This document shows positions 1 to 6,951 of a DNA stretch of 9,201 nucleotides, one piece after another (the stretch's first letter is position 1; each line of letters starts with the position of its first letter). The DNA is taken from positions 1 to 9,201 of the forward strand of contig JAQVWB010000071.1 of the NCBI GenBank assembly GCA_028698695.1. Reading direction: 5' to 3'. Both the position numbers and the translations under genes were made by a program. This stretch comes from Syntrophomonadaceae bacterium (lineage in GTDB: Bacteria > Bacillota > Syntrophomonadia > Syntrophomonadales > Syntrophomonadaceae). Below the pieces are notes generated by a model. The model searched no databases and had not been told where the DNA came from. It saw only the letters and a list, made by a program, of their open reading frames with translations.

Positions 1-982
1 CATCATCCATGCGTGAACCAGTCTCAATCAGAGCCGTAGCAATAATAGTCAGGCTGCCGCCTTCTTCGATATTACGGGCTGCACCAAAAAACCGCTTGGG
101 TTTATCCAGAGAAGCCGGATCAATACCACCGGAAAGGGTTCTTCCGCTGGGAGGGACCACCAGATTATGCGCGCGGGCCAAACGCGTAACACTGTCCATC
201 AGAATAACTACATCTTTTTTATGTTCTACCAGACGCTTGGCTCTCTCCAGGACCATGTCAGTTACCTTGACATGATTCTCCGGAGGTTCGTCAAAGGTTG
301 AAGAAACTACCTCTGCTTTGGTTGAACGCTGCATATCAGTAACTTCTTCCGGACGTTCATCAACCAATAGAATAAACAATTCTATATCCGGATGATTAGT
401 GGTTATCCCCTGAGCAATTTTCTGCAGTAAAATAGTCTTGCCGGCTTTGGGTGGTGAAACAATTAATCCACGTTGTCCTTTGCCTATGGGAGATACCAGA
501 TCAATTATACGCGTGGAAAACTCTTTCGGTTCAGTTTCAAGAGTAATTCTTTCGGTAGGATAAAGTGGGGTAAGGGCATCAAAATGAATCCTTTTTACCG
601 AATCATCCGGGGGAAACCCGTTAACGTCCTCCACTTTCAACAAAGCAAAAAATCTTTCACTGTCTTTCGGCGATCTGACCTGCCCACCAACCCGGTCACC
701 GGTACGTAATTCAAACTTACGAATCTGTGAAGGGGAAACATAGATATCATCCTGACTGGGCAAATAGGTAAAAGGTCGCAAAAAGCCATATCCATCCGGC
801 ATAATTTCCAATACCCCTGAAGCCTGCAATAACTCATCTGCCTTAGTCACTGCCTTGGTAATTTCGAAAATCAGTTCCTTTTTCCGTAGTTTGGAATAAC
901 CGGTTAGATTAACATCGCGGGCAATTTGATACAACTCCTGAATAGTCTTGTTTTCCAGTTCCGAGATATTAAGGTTAGCCAA
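1..982 (-). CDS. rho: Transcription termination factor Rho (3' end beyond window)
   Basis: Hexameric RNA-dependent ATPase/translocase that pulls RNA from RNA polymerase. I translated it by hand: 327 codons are visible and the last ~90-100 residues of the usual ~420 lie outside the left edge. The N-terminal helical domain covers about residues 1-50, then the cold-shock-like RNA-binding domain opens with GVLEIMPDGYGFLR (56-69). Walker A is PPKAGKT with Lys182, and Walker B is VVILMD with Asp263, followed by SVTRLARA; the visible end is GSRMDD. The start is TTG at 982: AAAGGAGG lies 6 nt upstream and the first in-frame ATG is only at codon 61, inside the RNA-binding domain. The N-terminus is short, as in Bacillus, with no low-complexity insertion. 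It follows glpX as in Bacillus subtilis but has its own promoter candidate. Identity is certain; only the C-terminus is unseen. Confidence 0.97.
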   Translation of the reverse strand, partial: MANLNISELENKTIQELYQIARDVNLTGYSKLRKKELIFEITKAVTKADELLQASGVLEIMPDGYGFLRPFTYLPSQDDIYVSPSQIRKFELRTGDRVGGQVRSPKDSERFFALLKVEDVNGFPPDDSVKRIHFDALTPLYPTERITLETEPKEFSTRIIDLVSPIGKGQRGLIVSPPKAGKTILLQKIAQGITTNHPDIELFILLVDERPEEVTDMQRSTKAEVVSSTFDEPPENHVKVTDMVLERAKRLVEHKKDVVILMDSVTRLARAHNLVVPPSGRTLSGGIDPASLDKPKRFFGAARNIEEGGSLTIIATALIETGSRMDD

Positions 983-1069
983 AATTTTCCTCCTTTCAAT
1001 ATATCCATCTAAATTAAAAAACCTTTTTAAAAGAATCCACAGCCCACTGAATAATTGGATAAAATCACG

Positions 1070-1098
1070 ATTATGTAGTAAATTTATGGTGTTTTCAA
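1070..1098 (-). promoter_or_regulatory. Candidate sigma-A promoter for rho
   Basis: On the minus strand, TTGAAA (1098-1093) and CATAAT (1075-1070) are separated by exactly 17 nt, each one base off the vegetative consensus. The expected transcript would start near 1063, leaving a leader of about 80 nt before the TTG of rho. The leader has no C-rich/G-poor tract that would suggest a classical autoregulatory rut site. The rest of the 983-1134 gap shows no intrinsic terminator for glpX, so read-through from the upstream operon is also possible. Confidence 0.6.
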
Positions 1099-1134
1099 AG
1101 GAATACTAAGCCATAATTAAAGACCTGACCCACA

Positions 1135-2145
1135 TTATTCAGCAGGAAAATGATTGTCTTGAGCCAGAAGGGCCTTTATCCGTTGGTCTTTAAAAAGGGG
1201 TTTCCTGTCCAGATTATGATTGGCTTCTATATGACGAATGGTGCCTGAAGTGCTCCGCATAACGAGTGTTTGCGTAATAGCCCGGCGTTTATAATAGCGT
1301 ACCCCTTTAAGCAGAAAAGAGTCAGTAATACCTGTTGCTACAAATATGACATCATCAGACTTGGCCAATTCATCCAGGGAGAAAACCTGATCAACCCGAG
1401 TTATTCCCATCTTGTGACAACGATCTATTTCACTCTGCCCCTCCGGACATAACCGCGCCTGAAAATCTCCTCCCAGGCATTTCAGGGCAGCAGCCGTAAT
1501 AACCCCCTCCGGTGCTCCGCCGATTCCCATCAGCATATCTACTCCGGAGTTATCATAACCGGCTGCAACACCGGGAGAGACATCCCCGTCCGTAATCAGT
1601 TTAATCCTGGCCCCCACGCGCCTGATATCTTCGATTATCTGTTCATGGCGAGGTCTGTCCAATACTACTACGGTTACTTCACTAACCAATTTACCCAATG
1701 CACGGGCAACCTGACGCACATTTTCCCTCACCGGCGCCTCCAGGTGAACTCGTCCCTTACATTCTGCCCCTACAGCAATTTTTTCCATATACATATCAGG
1801 TGCATGCAGTAATGATCCGCGGGGAGCGGCTGCCAGTACGGCTATGGCTCCGGTTAAGCCCCGGGCAACAATGTTGGTTCCTTCCACCGGATCAACGGCA
1901 ATATCTACTGCCGGTGGCACACCTATTCCTACTCTTTCACCAATATAGAGCATTGGGGCTTCATCCATTTCTCCTTCACCAATAACCACCAATCCATCTA
2001 CTGAAACCGTATCAAACATAGCCCTCATGGCAGTTACTGCTGCATCATCGGCTGCTTCTTTATTACCCTTGCCTACCCAGCAAGCTGATGCCAGAGCAGC
2101 AGCTTCTGTTACGCGGGCAAACTCAAGGGCTAATTCCCTTTCCAA
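1135..2145 (-). CDS. glpX: Class II fructose-1,6-bisphosphatase GlpX
   Basis: Cytosolic metal-dependent phosphatase that hydrolyses fructose-1,6-bisphosphate to fructose-6-phosphate, the committed gluconeogenic step. The protein has 336 residues, the same length as E. coli GlpX. It keeps the family's metal and substrate residues at the same numbers: Lys29 and Asp33 in KGNKEAADD, Glu57 in GEGEMDEAPMLYIGE (56-70), and Asp85/Glu88 in DPVEGT. GDVSPG and GIGGAPEGV further on are also family signatures. The start is TTG, supported by GGGAGGG about 7 nt upstream and by the N-terminus MERELALEFARVTEAAALA aligning with the family start. It lies 21 nt after tal, so it is probably co-transcribed with spo0F-fba-tal. 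In Bacillus subtilis a murA paralogue sits between tal and glpX; it is absent here. SBPase side activity is known in some members but cannot be read from the sequence. Confidence 0.97.
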   Translation of the reverse strand: MERELALEFARVTEAAALASACWVGKGNKEAADDAAVTAMRAMFDTVSVDGLVVIGEGEMDEAPMLYIGERVGIGVPPAVDIAVDPVEGTNIVARGLTGAIAVLAAAPRGSLLHAPDMYMEKIAVGAECKGRVHLEAPVRENVRQVARALGKLVSEVTVVVLDRPRHEQIIEDIRRVGARIKLITDGDVSPGVAAGYDNSGVDMLMGIGGAPEGVITAAALKCLGGDFQARLCPEGQSEIDRCHKMGITRVDQVFSLDELAKSDDVIFVATGITDSFLLKGVRYYKRRAITQTLVMRSTSGTIRHIEANHNLDRKPLFKDQRIKALLAQDNHFPAE

Positions 2146-2166
2146 TTAAAAACCCTCCCGTCGTTT

Positions 2167-2808
2167 CTAAAAGGCCTGTTTCCAATCATTCATAAATTTT
2201 TCTATTCCCGCATCAGTCATAGGATGCAAGATCATTTGCCTGATAATTTTATAAGGTATGGTGGCAATATGAGAACCCATTCTGGCTGCCTGGACAGCAT
2301 GCATAGGATGCCTGATACTGGCAGCAATTACTTCGGTAGTAATTTGATATTGTTCAAAAATAGTAATGATATCATCCAACAGGGCCATGCCATCATTACC
2401 ATTATCATCAACCCTGCCCAGAAAAGGACTGACATATGAAGCGCCCGACCGGGCTGCCAGCAGAGCCTGATTCGCCGAAAATATCAAAGTGGCGTTGGTG
2501 GGAATGTCCATTTGCTTAAAGGTGTGAATAGCCTTCAATCCCATTTCAGTAAGGGGGACCTTAATGACTACATTGGGATCAATTTTAGCGAGGTCTTCAC
2601 CCTCTTTAATGATACTATCATAGTCCAGTGACAAGACTTCCGCACTAATCGGACCATCAACAATCGCACAAATCTCACGAACCACCTGACGGTAGTCCCT
2701 TTTTTCTTTGGCTACCAAAGACGGATTGGTCGTAACTCCGGCCAGGAAACCCATATCATTGATTTCCCTGATTTCTTCTATATTAGCAGAATCAATAAAA
2801 ATACGCAA
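2167..2808 (-). CDS. tal: Transaldolase, small (TalC/MipB) type
   Basis: Cytosolic Schiff-base aldolase that moves a dihydroxyacetone unit between sedoheptulose-7-phosphate and glyceraldehyde-3-phosphate in the non-oxidative pentose phosphate pathway. The 213-residue TIM barrel has FIDSANIEEI (4-13), AGVTTNPSLVAKE (23-35), the Schiff-base Lys83 in VVIKVPLTEMG (80-90), and ATLIFSANQALLAARSGA. The position equivalent to Gln59 of E. coli fructose-6-phosphate aldolase appears to be Glu57 (SAEV), as in true transaldolases, so I favour transaldolase over FSA activity. Two in-frame TTG codons compete for the start. TTG at 2808 gives MRIFIDSAN, the usual family start, and is 7 nt from GGGAGG; TTG at 2814 is only 1 nt from it and would add two residues. 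The gene lies 86 nt after fba and 21 nt before glpX. Confidence 0.94.
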   Translation of the reverse strand: MRIFIDSANIEEIREINDMGFLAGVTTNPSLVAKEKRDYRQVVREICAIVDGPISAEVLSLDYDSIIKEGEDLAKIDPNVVIKVPLTEMGLKAIHTFKQMDIPTNATLIFSANQALLAARSGASYVSPFLGRVDDNGNDGMALLDDIITIFEQYQITTEVIAASIRHPMHAVQAARMGSHIATIPYKIIRQMILHPMTDAGIEKFMNDWKQAF

Positions 2809-2815
2809 AACCAAA

Positions 2816-2821
2816 CCTCCC
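2816..2821 (-). promoter_or_regulatory. Ribosome binding site that sets the tal start
   Basis: GGGAGG on the minus strand lies 7 nt before TTG 2808-2806 and 1 nt before TTG 2814-2812. Only the former has workable spacing, which is why the shorter tal product is annotated. Confidence 0.8.
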
Positions 2822-2827
2822 TCATGA

Positions 2828-2858
2828 ATTATACTATTTAAACTGAAGGGTCTGCCAA
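2828..2858 (-). promoter_or_regulatory. Weak candidate internal promoter before tal
   Basis: In the 86-nt fba-tal gap the minus strand has a perfect TATAAT (2833-2828). A TTGGCA at 2858-2853 is one base off the -35 consensus but sits 19 nt away, a longer spacer than usual. Transcription would start almost at the ribosome binding site, giving a very short leader. It may be only AT-rich chance. No terminator is visible in this gap. Confidence 0.3.
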
Positions 2859-2894
2859 ACTATATTCATCCTATCGGGGAAACAAACCAGCCAG

Positions 2895-3749
2895 TTAAGC
2901 TTTATTACTGCTGCCAAAAACTCTGATTTTTTCCCTGATAATTGCTACGGTTGCTTCACGGGCAGGGCCTAATATTTTTCGAGGATCAATCTCGGTTGGA
3001 TTAAGGTCGAGTACGCGACGCATTTCACCCACAAATGCTTCCCGTATATTAGTATCTATATTGACCTTGCAGATACCCAAGGAAATAGCTTCTTTTACTG
3101 ATTCATCCGGTACTCCTGATGAACCATGTAAAACCAGCGGGATTTGCACTGCTTTTTTAATGGCTGTCAGACGATCAAAGTCCAGCTTTGGTTCCCCTTG
3201 GTATTGACCATGAGCGGTACCGATAGCAATAGCCAAACTCTCAATACCGGTTTGCTGCACAAAAGTTATTGCTTCATCAGGATCAGTAAACATCGCTTCC
3301 CGCTCACTGACATGAATATCATCCTCGGTCCCACCTATTTTCCCCAATTCAGCCTCTACTGAAACTCCCAGCGGACGGGCAACTTCCAAAACCTTTTTGG
3401 TTATAGCAATATTCTCCTGCAGGGGAAGCTTGGAACCATCAAACATAACCGAAGAAAATCCACTGTATATACAGCGAATTACCTGCCCAAAATCAGTTCC
3501 ATGATCCAGATGCAGAGCCACCGGTACATGAGTATTATTGGCTGCGGTCTTAACCATCCGGGAAATAAAATCCAGACCGGCATAATTGATTGCTCCCTGA
3601 CTGGCCTGCATGATTACCGGCGAATTTTCAAGTTCAGCAGCCTGCACAATCGCCTGAATAATCTCCATATTATTGGCATTAAAGGCCCCTACTGCATATT
3701 TTTCACGATCCGCTTTTCTTAATAAATCGTCTACTGAAACCAGCGCCAT
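2895..3749 (-). CDS. fba: Class II fructose-1,6-bisphosphate aldolase
   Basis: Zinc-dependent cytosolic aldolase that interconverts fructose-1,6-bisphosphate with dihydroxyacetone phosphate and glyceraldehyde-3-phosphate in glycolysis and gluconeogenesis. It has 284 residues, typical of the short FbaA/GatY-like Firmicute form. HLDHGTD (80-86) holds the catalytic Asp82 and zinc ligand His83. AELGKIGGTED (133-143) holds Glu134, and GTAHG and LHGSSG hold the other zinc ligands His180 and His208. KVNIDTNIR (228-236) is the phosphate/substrate loop. The start is ATG at 3749 with AGAGGTGG about 6 nt upstream. It begins 18 nt after the spo0F stop, matching the spo0F-fba pair of Bacillus. GatY/KbaY tagatose-bisphosphate aldolases share the fold, but synteny and the neighbouring glpX favour fructose-bisphosphate aldolase. 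Confidence 0.95.
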   Translation of the reverse strand: MALVSVDDLLRKADREKYAVGAFNANNMEIIQAIVQAAELENSPVIMQASQGAINYAGLDFISRMVKTAANNTHVPVALHLDHGTDFGQVIRCIYSGFSSVMFDGSKLPLQENIAITKKVLEVARPLGVSVEAELGKIGGTEDDIHVSEREAMFTDPDEAITFVQQTGIESLAIAIGTAHGQYQGEPKLDFDRLTAIKKAVQIPLVLHGSSGVPDESVKEAISLGICKVNIDTNIREAFVGEMRRVLDLNPTEIDPRKILGPAREATVAIIREKIRVFGSSNKA

Positions 3750-3767
3750 TAAAAACCACCTCTTTAA

Positions 3768-4139
3768 TTATTGTACCCGTTCCATCCTTAATTCATTAAC
3801 CAAATCTCTTAATACCATTATATCAAATGGTTTGGTAACACATCTTTTTACTCCGGTTTCCAGGGCAAGTTTAACCACATCCATCTCTCCGTAAGCAGTC
3901 ATCATTACAATATAGGTATCCGGAAAACGGGATAAAATTTGTTCTGAGGCCTCCAGACCATTCATATTAGGCATTTTCATATCCATTAAAACGATATCCG
4001 GATTAATCCGTTCAACTTCTGTAACGGCTTCCAATCCATCACCAGCTATAAAAACTTCCCACGACTCTCGCTTGAATAACTCTTCCAACAGACGCCTGAC
4101 CCCTTTTTGGTCGTCCACAATTAAAATGCGATTGCCCAT
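3768..4139 (-). CDS. spo0F: Spo0F-like sporulation phosphorelay response regulator
   Basis: Single-domain cytosolic receiver of 123 residues with no output domain. In Bacillus, Spo0F takes phosphate from sporulation sensor kinases and passes it to Spo0B and then Spo0A. The receiver residues are complete: acidic pair Asp9/Asp10 in LIVDDQ, phospho-acceptor Asp53 in VLMDMKMPNMNG (50-61), Thr81 in MTAYGEMD, and Lys103 in TKPFDI. The VDDQ, MTAYGE and KPFDI stretches closely resemble Bacillus Spo0F, and the position next to fba is the conserved one. The start is ATG with AGGAGGAG just upstream. It appears to be the first gene of spo0F-fba-tal-glpX, behind a sigma-H-like promoter. Outside Bacillus the phosphorelay is often incomplete, so the partners (for example a Spo0B) are not proven. 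A chemotaxis CheY is less likely given the context. Confidence 0.9.
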   Translation of the reverse strand: MGNRILIVDDQKGVRRLLEELFKRESWEVFIAGDGLEAVTEVERINPDIVLMDMKMPNMNGLEASEQILSRFPDTYIVMMTAYGEMDVVKLALETGVKRCVTKPFDIMVLRDLVNELRMERVQ

Positions 4140-4181
4140 AGGCTCCTCCTCATGCCGTTAAAAAAATTTTTATTGGAATCC

Positions 4182-4211
4182 ATGTTCGTCACTCATAAAG
4201 GAAAATCCTGC
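4182..4211 (-). promoter_or_regulatory. Candidate sigma-H promoter for spo0F with 0A-like box
   Basis: On the minus strand, GCAGGATTT (4211-4203) fits the Bacillus sigma-H -35 consensus RnAGGAwWW at every position. After 12 nt, GACGAACAT (4190-4182) fits the -10 RnnGAATww with one mismatch. The start point would be near 4175, leaving about 36 nt of leader to the spo0F ATG. TGACGAA (4191-4185) overlaps the -10 and matches the 0A-box form TGNCGAA. Bacillus spo0F is known to be driven by sigma-H and controlled by Spo0A, so the location makes biological sense. Assigned by eye. Confidence 0.5.
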
Positions 4212-4243
4212 CTCACTAAAAATTATTTCTATATTTTTCCAAA

Positions 4244-4819
4244 TTAAAGGCCGTTATAGGTTGCAGCAAATAACACTACCATGCATATCAAGATGAACAC
4301 CAGTATAATCAGCGGCATAAAAATTAATAAAACTGCCTGCCCGGTACTTATTTCCAAAGCTTCCCGAATTCCTAGCAACTGCAGTATAAATACCCATCCG
4401 GCTATAAGCAGGCTGAGTATTATACCTATCCACTCAAGCCCGGTTATGGTAGCTGCATAAGCCAGCGGCGGAGCTAATACTGCCGGTATGGAAGCGAAAC
4501 AGGTAGCGGTTAATACGCCTCCCGCATTAGCCTTTTCCCAGAATATTTCACTTAACAAGGATACAAAACCGCTTAAAAAGAATATACTCAGCAAGGACAT
4601 TACCGCGCTCATTATAGTAAACACTATTATTCCCTCGCCAAATTTTTCAGGCATGATGGCAGCATTATTTTTTAATTGTGCAGTTTGAAAAACAGTAGTT
4701 ACCATTAAAACAAGTACCAGAAGTAATATTGCCTGCCCATATGGTTTATTGTCTTTTAAATAACGAAAAGTATTAACCGGTTCAAATAACACCCCATAAA
4801 CATTATCGATTGCTGACAA
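4244..4819 (-). CDS. Yip1-domain-like integral membrane protein
   Basis: A 191-residue protein of unknown exact function. A short cytosolic N-terminus with FEPVNTFRYLKDNKPYGQ (12-29) resembles the opening of bacterial Yip1-family domains. About five hydrophobic segments follow, near 28-47, 63-91, 102-124, 128-150 and 162-187, so nearly the whole protein lies in the membrane. I see no catalytic motif. The start is TTG at 4819, with AAGGGGGAG about 5 nt upstream; the next in-frame Met is codon 39, inside the first membrane helix. It begins 26 nt after sppA and is the last gene of the femAB-alr-sppA run. In Bacillus subtilis sppA is followed by a different membrane protein, SppI (YteJ), which inhibits SppA, so a partner role is conceivable, but that is inference. 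Confidence 0.75.
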   Translation of the reverse strand: MSAIDNVYGVLFEPVNTFRYLKDNKPYGQAILLLVLVLMVTTVFQTAQLKNNAAIMPEKFGEGIIVFTIMSAVMSLLSIFFLSGFVSLLSEIFWEKANAGGVLTATCFASIPAVLAPPLAYAATITGLEWIGIILSLLIAGWVFILQLLGIREALEISTGQAVLLIFMPLIILVFILICMVVLFAATYNGL

Positions 4820-4845
4820 TATCTCTCCCCCTTAAAACTTACTCC

Positions 4846-5745
4846 CTAATACTTTAACTGTACTGATGAAGATGACCCCTTAAGAATATTGCTTGAAACC
4901 CCCATAAACAAGCTGTCCCAGAAAGAAGTGCCGCTTAGGACCTCCACTTTGTAATTTTCTCCCAGACCACCCTTTTCAGCCGCGATATCCAGAGCATCAT
5001 AATAATTGCCCAAACTATCTACCAGTCCCAGTTCCAGGGCCTGCCTGCCGGAAATAATCCTGCCATCAGCTATTTTTAATAATTTATCCCGACTTATTTT
5101 CCCCTCCCGACCTTTCAAAACCTGTTCTATAAACTGGTCATAGGAATCGCCTACAATATCCTGCAACAACTTTCTTTCTTCAGCAGTAAGCTCTCTGGTC
5201 GGAGAACCTATATCTTTCAGGGATCCGCTTTTTATTACCTCTTCGCTGATACCAATTTTTTTGTATAATCCTTCCAGATTGGTAAACTGCATAATAACGC
5301 CGATACTGCCCGTCAAAGTTCCCTCATTGGCAACAATATAATCACTGCTGCAGGCAATCCAGTAACCGCCTGAAGCGCAAACATCCCCCATGGAAGCAAT
5401 CACCGTTTTGCCATTTTCTCTTAATTTATCAAGTTCTATAGCTATCTCCTGGGAAGCTACCGAAGTTCCCCCCGGACTGTCTATACGCACTACAACTACT
5501 TTAATATCATCGCGTTTGCCTACCTGTTGAATAATATTCATTATACGCATTGAATTAGCACCCGTTGCTCCCATCCATGAATCTGCATTGCCTCCGGAAA
5601 TTGAACCATTAATCTCAATTACTCCTACCGCCCCGCCAGCAGCAATTCCCCCTGATCCAGCCGGATTACCAACTGATTTGATGGCCAAAATCGTCATCAC
5701 CAGTAAAAATAATAAAAACAAACTCACTACCAATTTTTTCCTCAT
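4846..5745 (-). CDS. sppA: Signal peptide peptidase SppA, 36K type (family S49)
   Basis: Membrane-anchored serine protease with a Ser/Lys dyad that degrades remnant signal peptides and other membrane-associated peptides, with its catalytic domain outside the cytoplasmic membrane. Of 299 residues, 1-24 form a KK-headed hydrophobic anchor. A Gly/Ala-rich linker precedes the S49 core: VVVRIDSPGGTSVASQEI (84-101), nucleophile Ser125 in DVCASGGYW (121-129), GTLTGSIGVI (142-151), and general-base Lys177 in KSGSLKDIGSP (172-182). The Ser-Lys spacing of 52 equals that of Bacillus SppA (Ser147/Lys199). The length is that of a single-domain octameric form, not the double-length E. coli enzyme. The ATG shares its A with the alr stop (TAATG), with GGGGAGGA inside alr, so translation is probably coupled. 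Confidence 0.95.
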   Translation of the reverse strand: MRKKLVVSLFLLFLLVMTILAIKSVGNPAGSGGIAAGGAVGVIEINGSISGGNADSWMGATGANSMRIMNIIQQVGKRDDIKVVVVRIDSPGGTSVASQEIAIELDKLRENGKTVIASMGDVCASGGYWIACSSDYIVANEGTLTGSIGVIMQFTNLEGLYKKIGISEEVIKSGSLKDIGSPTRELTAEERKLLQDIVGDSYDQFIEQVLKGREGKISRDKLLKIADGRIISGRQALELGLVDSLGNYYDALDIAAEKGGLGENYKVEVLSGTSFWDSLFMGVSSNILKGSSSSVQLKY

Positions 5746-6935
5746 TACTGTTCCTCCCCTGCTAAATAGCTGGTACGATAAATGTCTCCCTGTTTACCTG
5801 CCCGGCCACTTTTTATATATAGTCTGACCGTGCTGTCTGCCACTAAAGTTTTGCGGATGGGCAGTTCAACCTCATCTCCAATACTTATCTCCACATCCCT
5901 GGGTATTTCAATTAAAGCCATTTGCATAAATACCTTGCCCCGAATTGGATAACGCTTACCTTTTATTTGGGCTGTCAATTGGAAGCGCCTGATATTCAGA
6001 TAAGCCAGCAGTATTTTTGCCATTCTCTTAAATAAATCCATCCAACCAGTGGAAGGATTAGCTACCTCCAGTGCCAATCCGTCATGATAGCCCACTGGGA
6101 TTACGGCTACCTGAGCATCGCGCGGCAATCGCCAGGTACGGCTATAACCCAGGTAATCCCCGGCTTTATGATCTTTTATGGCTATTACATGCGTTTTGAA
6201 TGTATAAGGGTCAATTAGTGGGAGTGGATTTTTAATGTCTGCTACCGGATGTTGACCGGAGAGCAGGGTCCCAATTCGAACTGCGTTCAGATGCATATCA
6301 GGATATTTAAGAAATACTGCACTGTTGGCAACATGTTTAACTGGAATATTATAGCCTGCATCTTCTAATGTTTGCACAACTCTTTGAAATCTATTAAATT
6401 GTTTTCTGGTATAACGGGAATTCGTCGCTCCTCCTTCCGCCATATGAGTATATATACCTTCAATATATATGTTGGAATAGCAGCTTAATTTCTGGCATAT
6501 TTCGGCAGCTCCCTCAGCATTTAATCCAAATCGGCCCAAACCGGTTTCAATTTTAAGATGAACTGTAACCGGCTGGCTTATTCCACCGGCAAACTCCTCT
6601 AACAGCTCTGCATCGTAAAGGGAAGTAATCGTAAAAGTGATATGGTTTTCAATTGCTTCTTTTATCTGATAATAATCAATCAGGGGTGAGAACAAAAGAA
6701 TGCTGGCCCGAATACCTCCATTACGTAATTGCATGGCTTCAGACAAATAACTCACCGCAAAAAAATCTACTCCATTTTGATAAAGAATTCGGGCAACTTC
6801 TGCGGCACCGTGGCTATAAGCCTGAGCCTTTAAGACTGCAATCAGACGAACCTCTTCCGGTACCTGTGACTGCACCTGCAGCAGGTTATATTTTATGGCA
6901 TCAGTATCAATTTCTACCCATTTGTCATAGTACAC
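5745..6935 (-). CDS. alr: Divergent alanine racemase family protein (PLP, fold type III)
   Basis: By family, a cytosolic pyridoxal-phosphate enzyme that interconverts L- and D-alanine for peptidoglycan. The 396-residue protein has the N-terminal barrel with PLP Lys36 in VLKAQAYSHG (34-43), ETGLGRFG (130-137), GIYTHMAEGG, HVANSA (201-206), and R/IG at 220-222. The C-terminal beta domain has the second catalytic base Tyr264 in GYSRTW and the GYHDG loop at 282-286. Several signatures differ from standard Alr: KA(D/N)AYGHG is KAQAYSHG, GYADG is GYHDG, and the conserved MDQ after GRV is MQM (337-339). Both catalytic residues remain, so racemase activity is likely, but the substrate could differ (for example serine). 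The start is GTG with AGGTGG about 9 nt upstream, and no in-frame Met before codon 68. It lies 16 nt after the femAB-like gene and overlaps sppA by 1 nt. Confidence 0.85.
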   Translation of the reverse strand: MYYDKWVEIDTDAIKYNLLQVQSQVPEEVRLIAVLKAQAYSHGAAEVARILYQNGVDFFAVSYLSEAMQLRNGGIRASILLFSPLIDYYQIKEAIENHITFTITSLYDAELLEEFAGGISQPVTVHLKIETGLGRFGLNAEGAAEICQKLSCYSNIYIEGIYTHMAEGGATNSRYTRKQFNRFQRVVQTLEDAGYNIPVKHVANSAVFLKYPDMHLNAVRIGTLLSGQHPVADIKNPLPLIDPYTFKTHVIAIKDHKAGDYLGYSRTWRLPRDAQVAVIPVGYHDGLALEVANPSTGWMDLFKRMAKILLAYLNIRRFQLTAQIKGKRYPIRGKVFMQMALIEIPRDVEISIGDEVELPIRKTLVADSTVRLYIKSGRAGKQGDIYRTSYLAGEEQ

Positions 6936-6951
6936 AATAACTTACCACCTT

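Noticed and set aside
473..709. Plus-strand open frame antisense to rho
   Set aside because: It lies fully inside the confidently identified rho coding sequence, has no ribosome binding site, and has no recognisable protein feature.
637..837. Minus-strand short frame inside rho
   Set aside because: Alternative frame of rho with odd composition; the overlapping rho translation contains the conserved RNA-binding domain.
1014..1030. TTAAAAA-GGT-TTTTTAA stem in the rho leader as a terminator
   Set aside because: The stem is made only of A-T pairs with a 3-nt loop, and it lies in the rho 5' leader with no following U-run on the minus strand. It is too weak to call.
1698..1985. Plus-strand open frame antisense to glpX
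   Set aside because: Pro/Leu/His-rich shadow of the conserved GlpX metal-site region, with no supporting start signal.
6653..6940. Plus-strand open frame antisense to alr
   Set aside because: Shadow of the racemase N-terminal barrel; no ribosome binding site and no domain signature.
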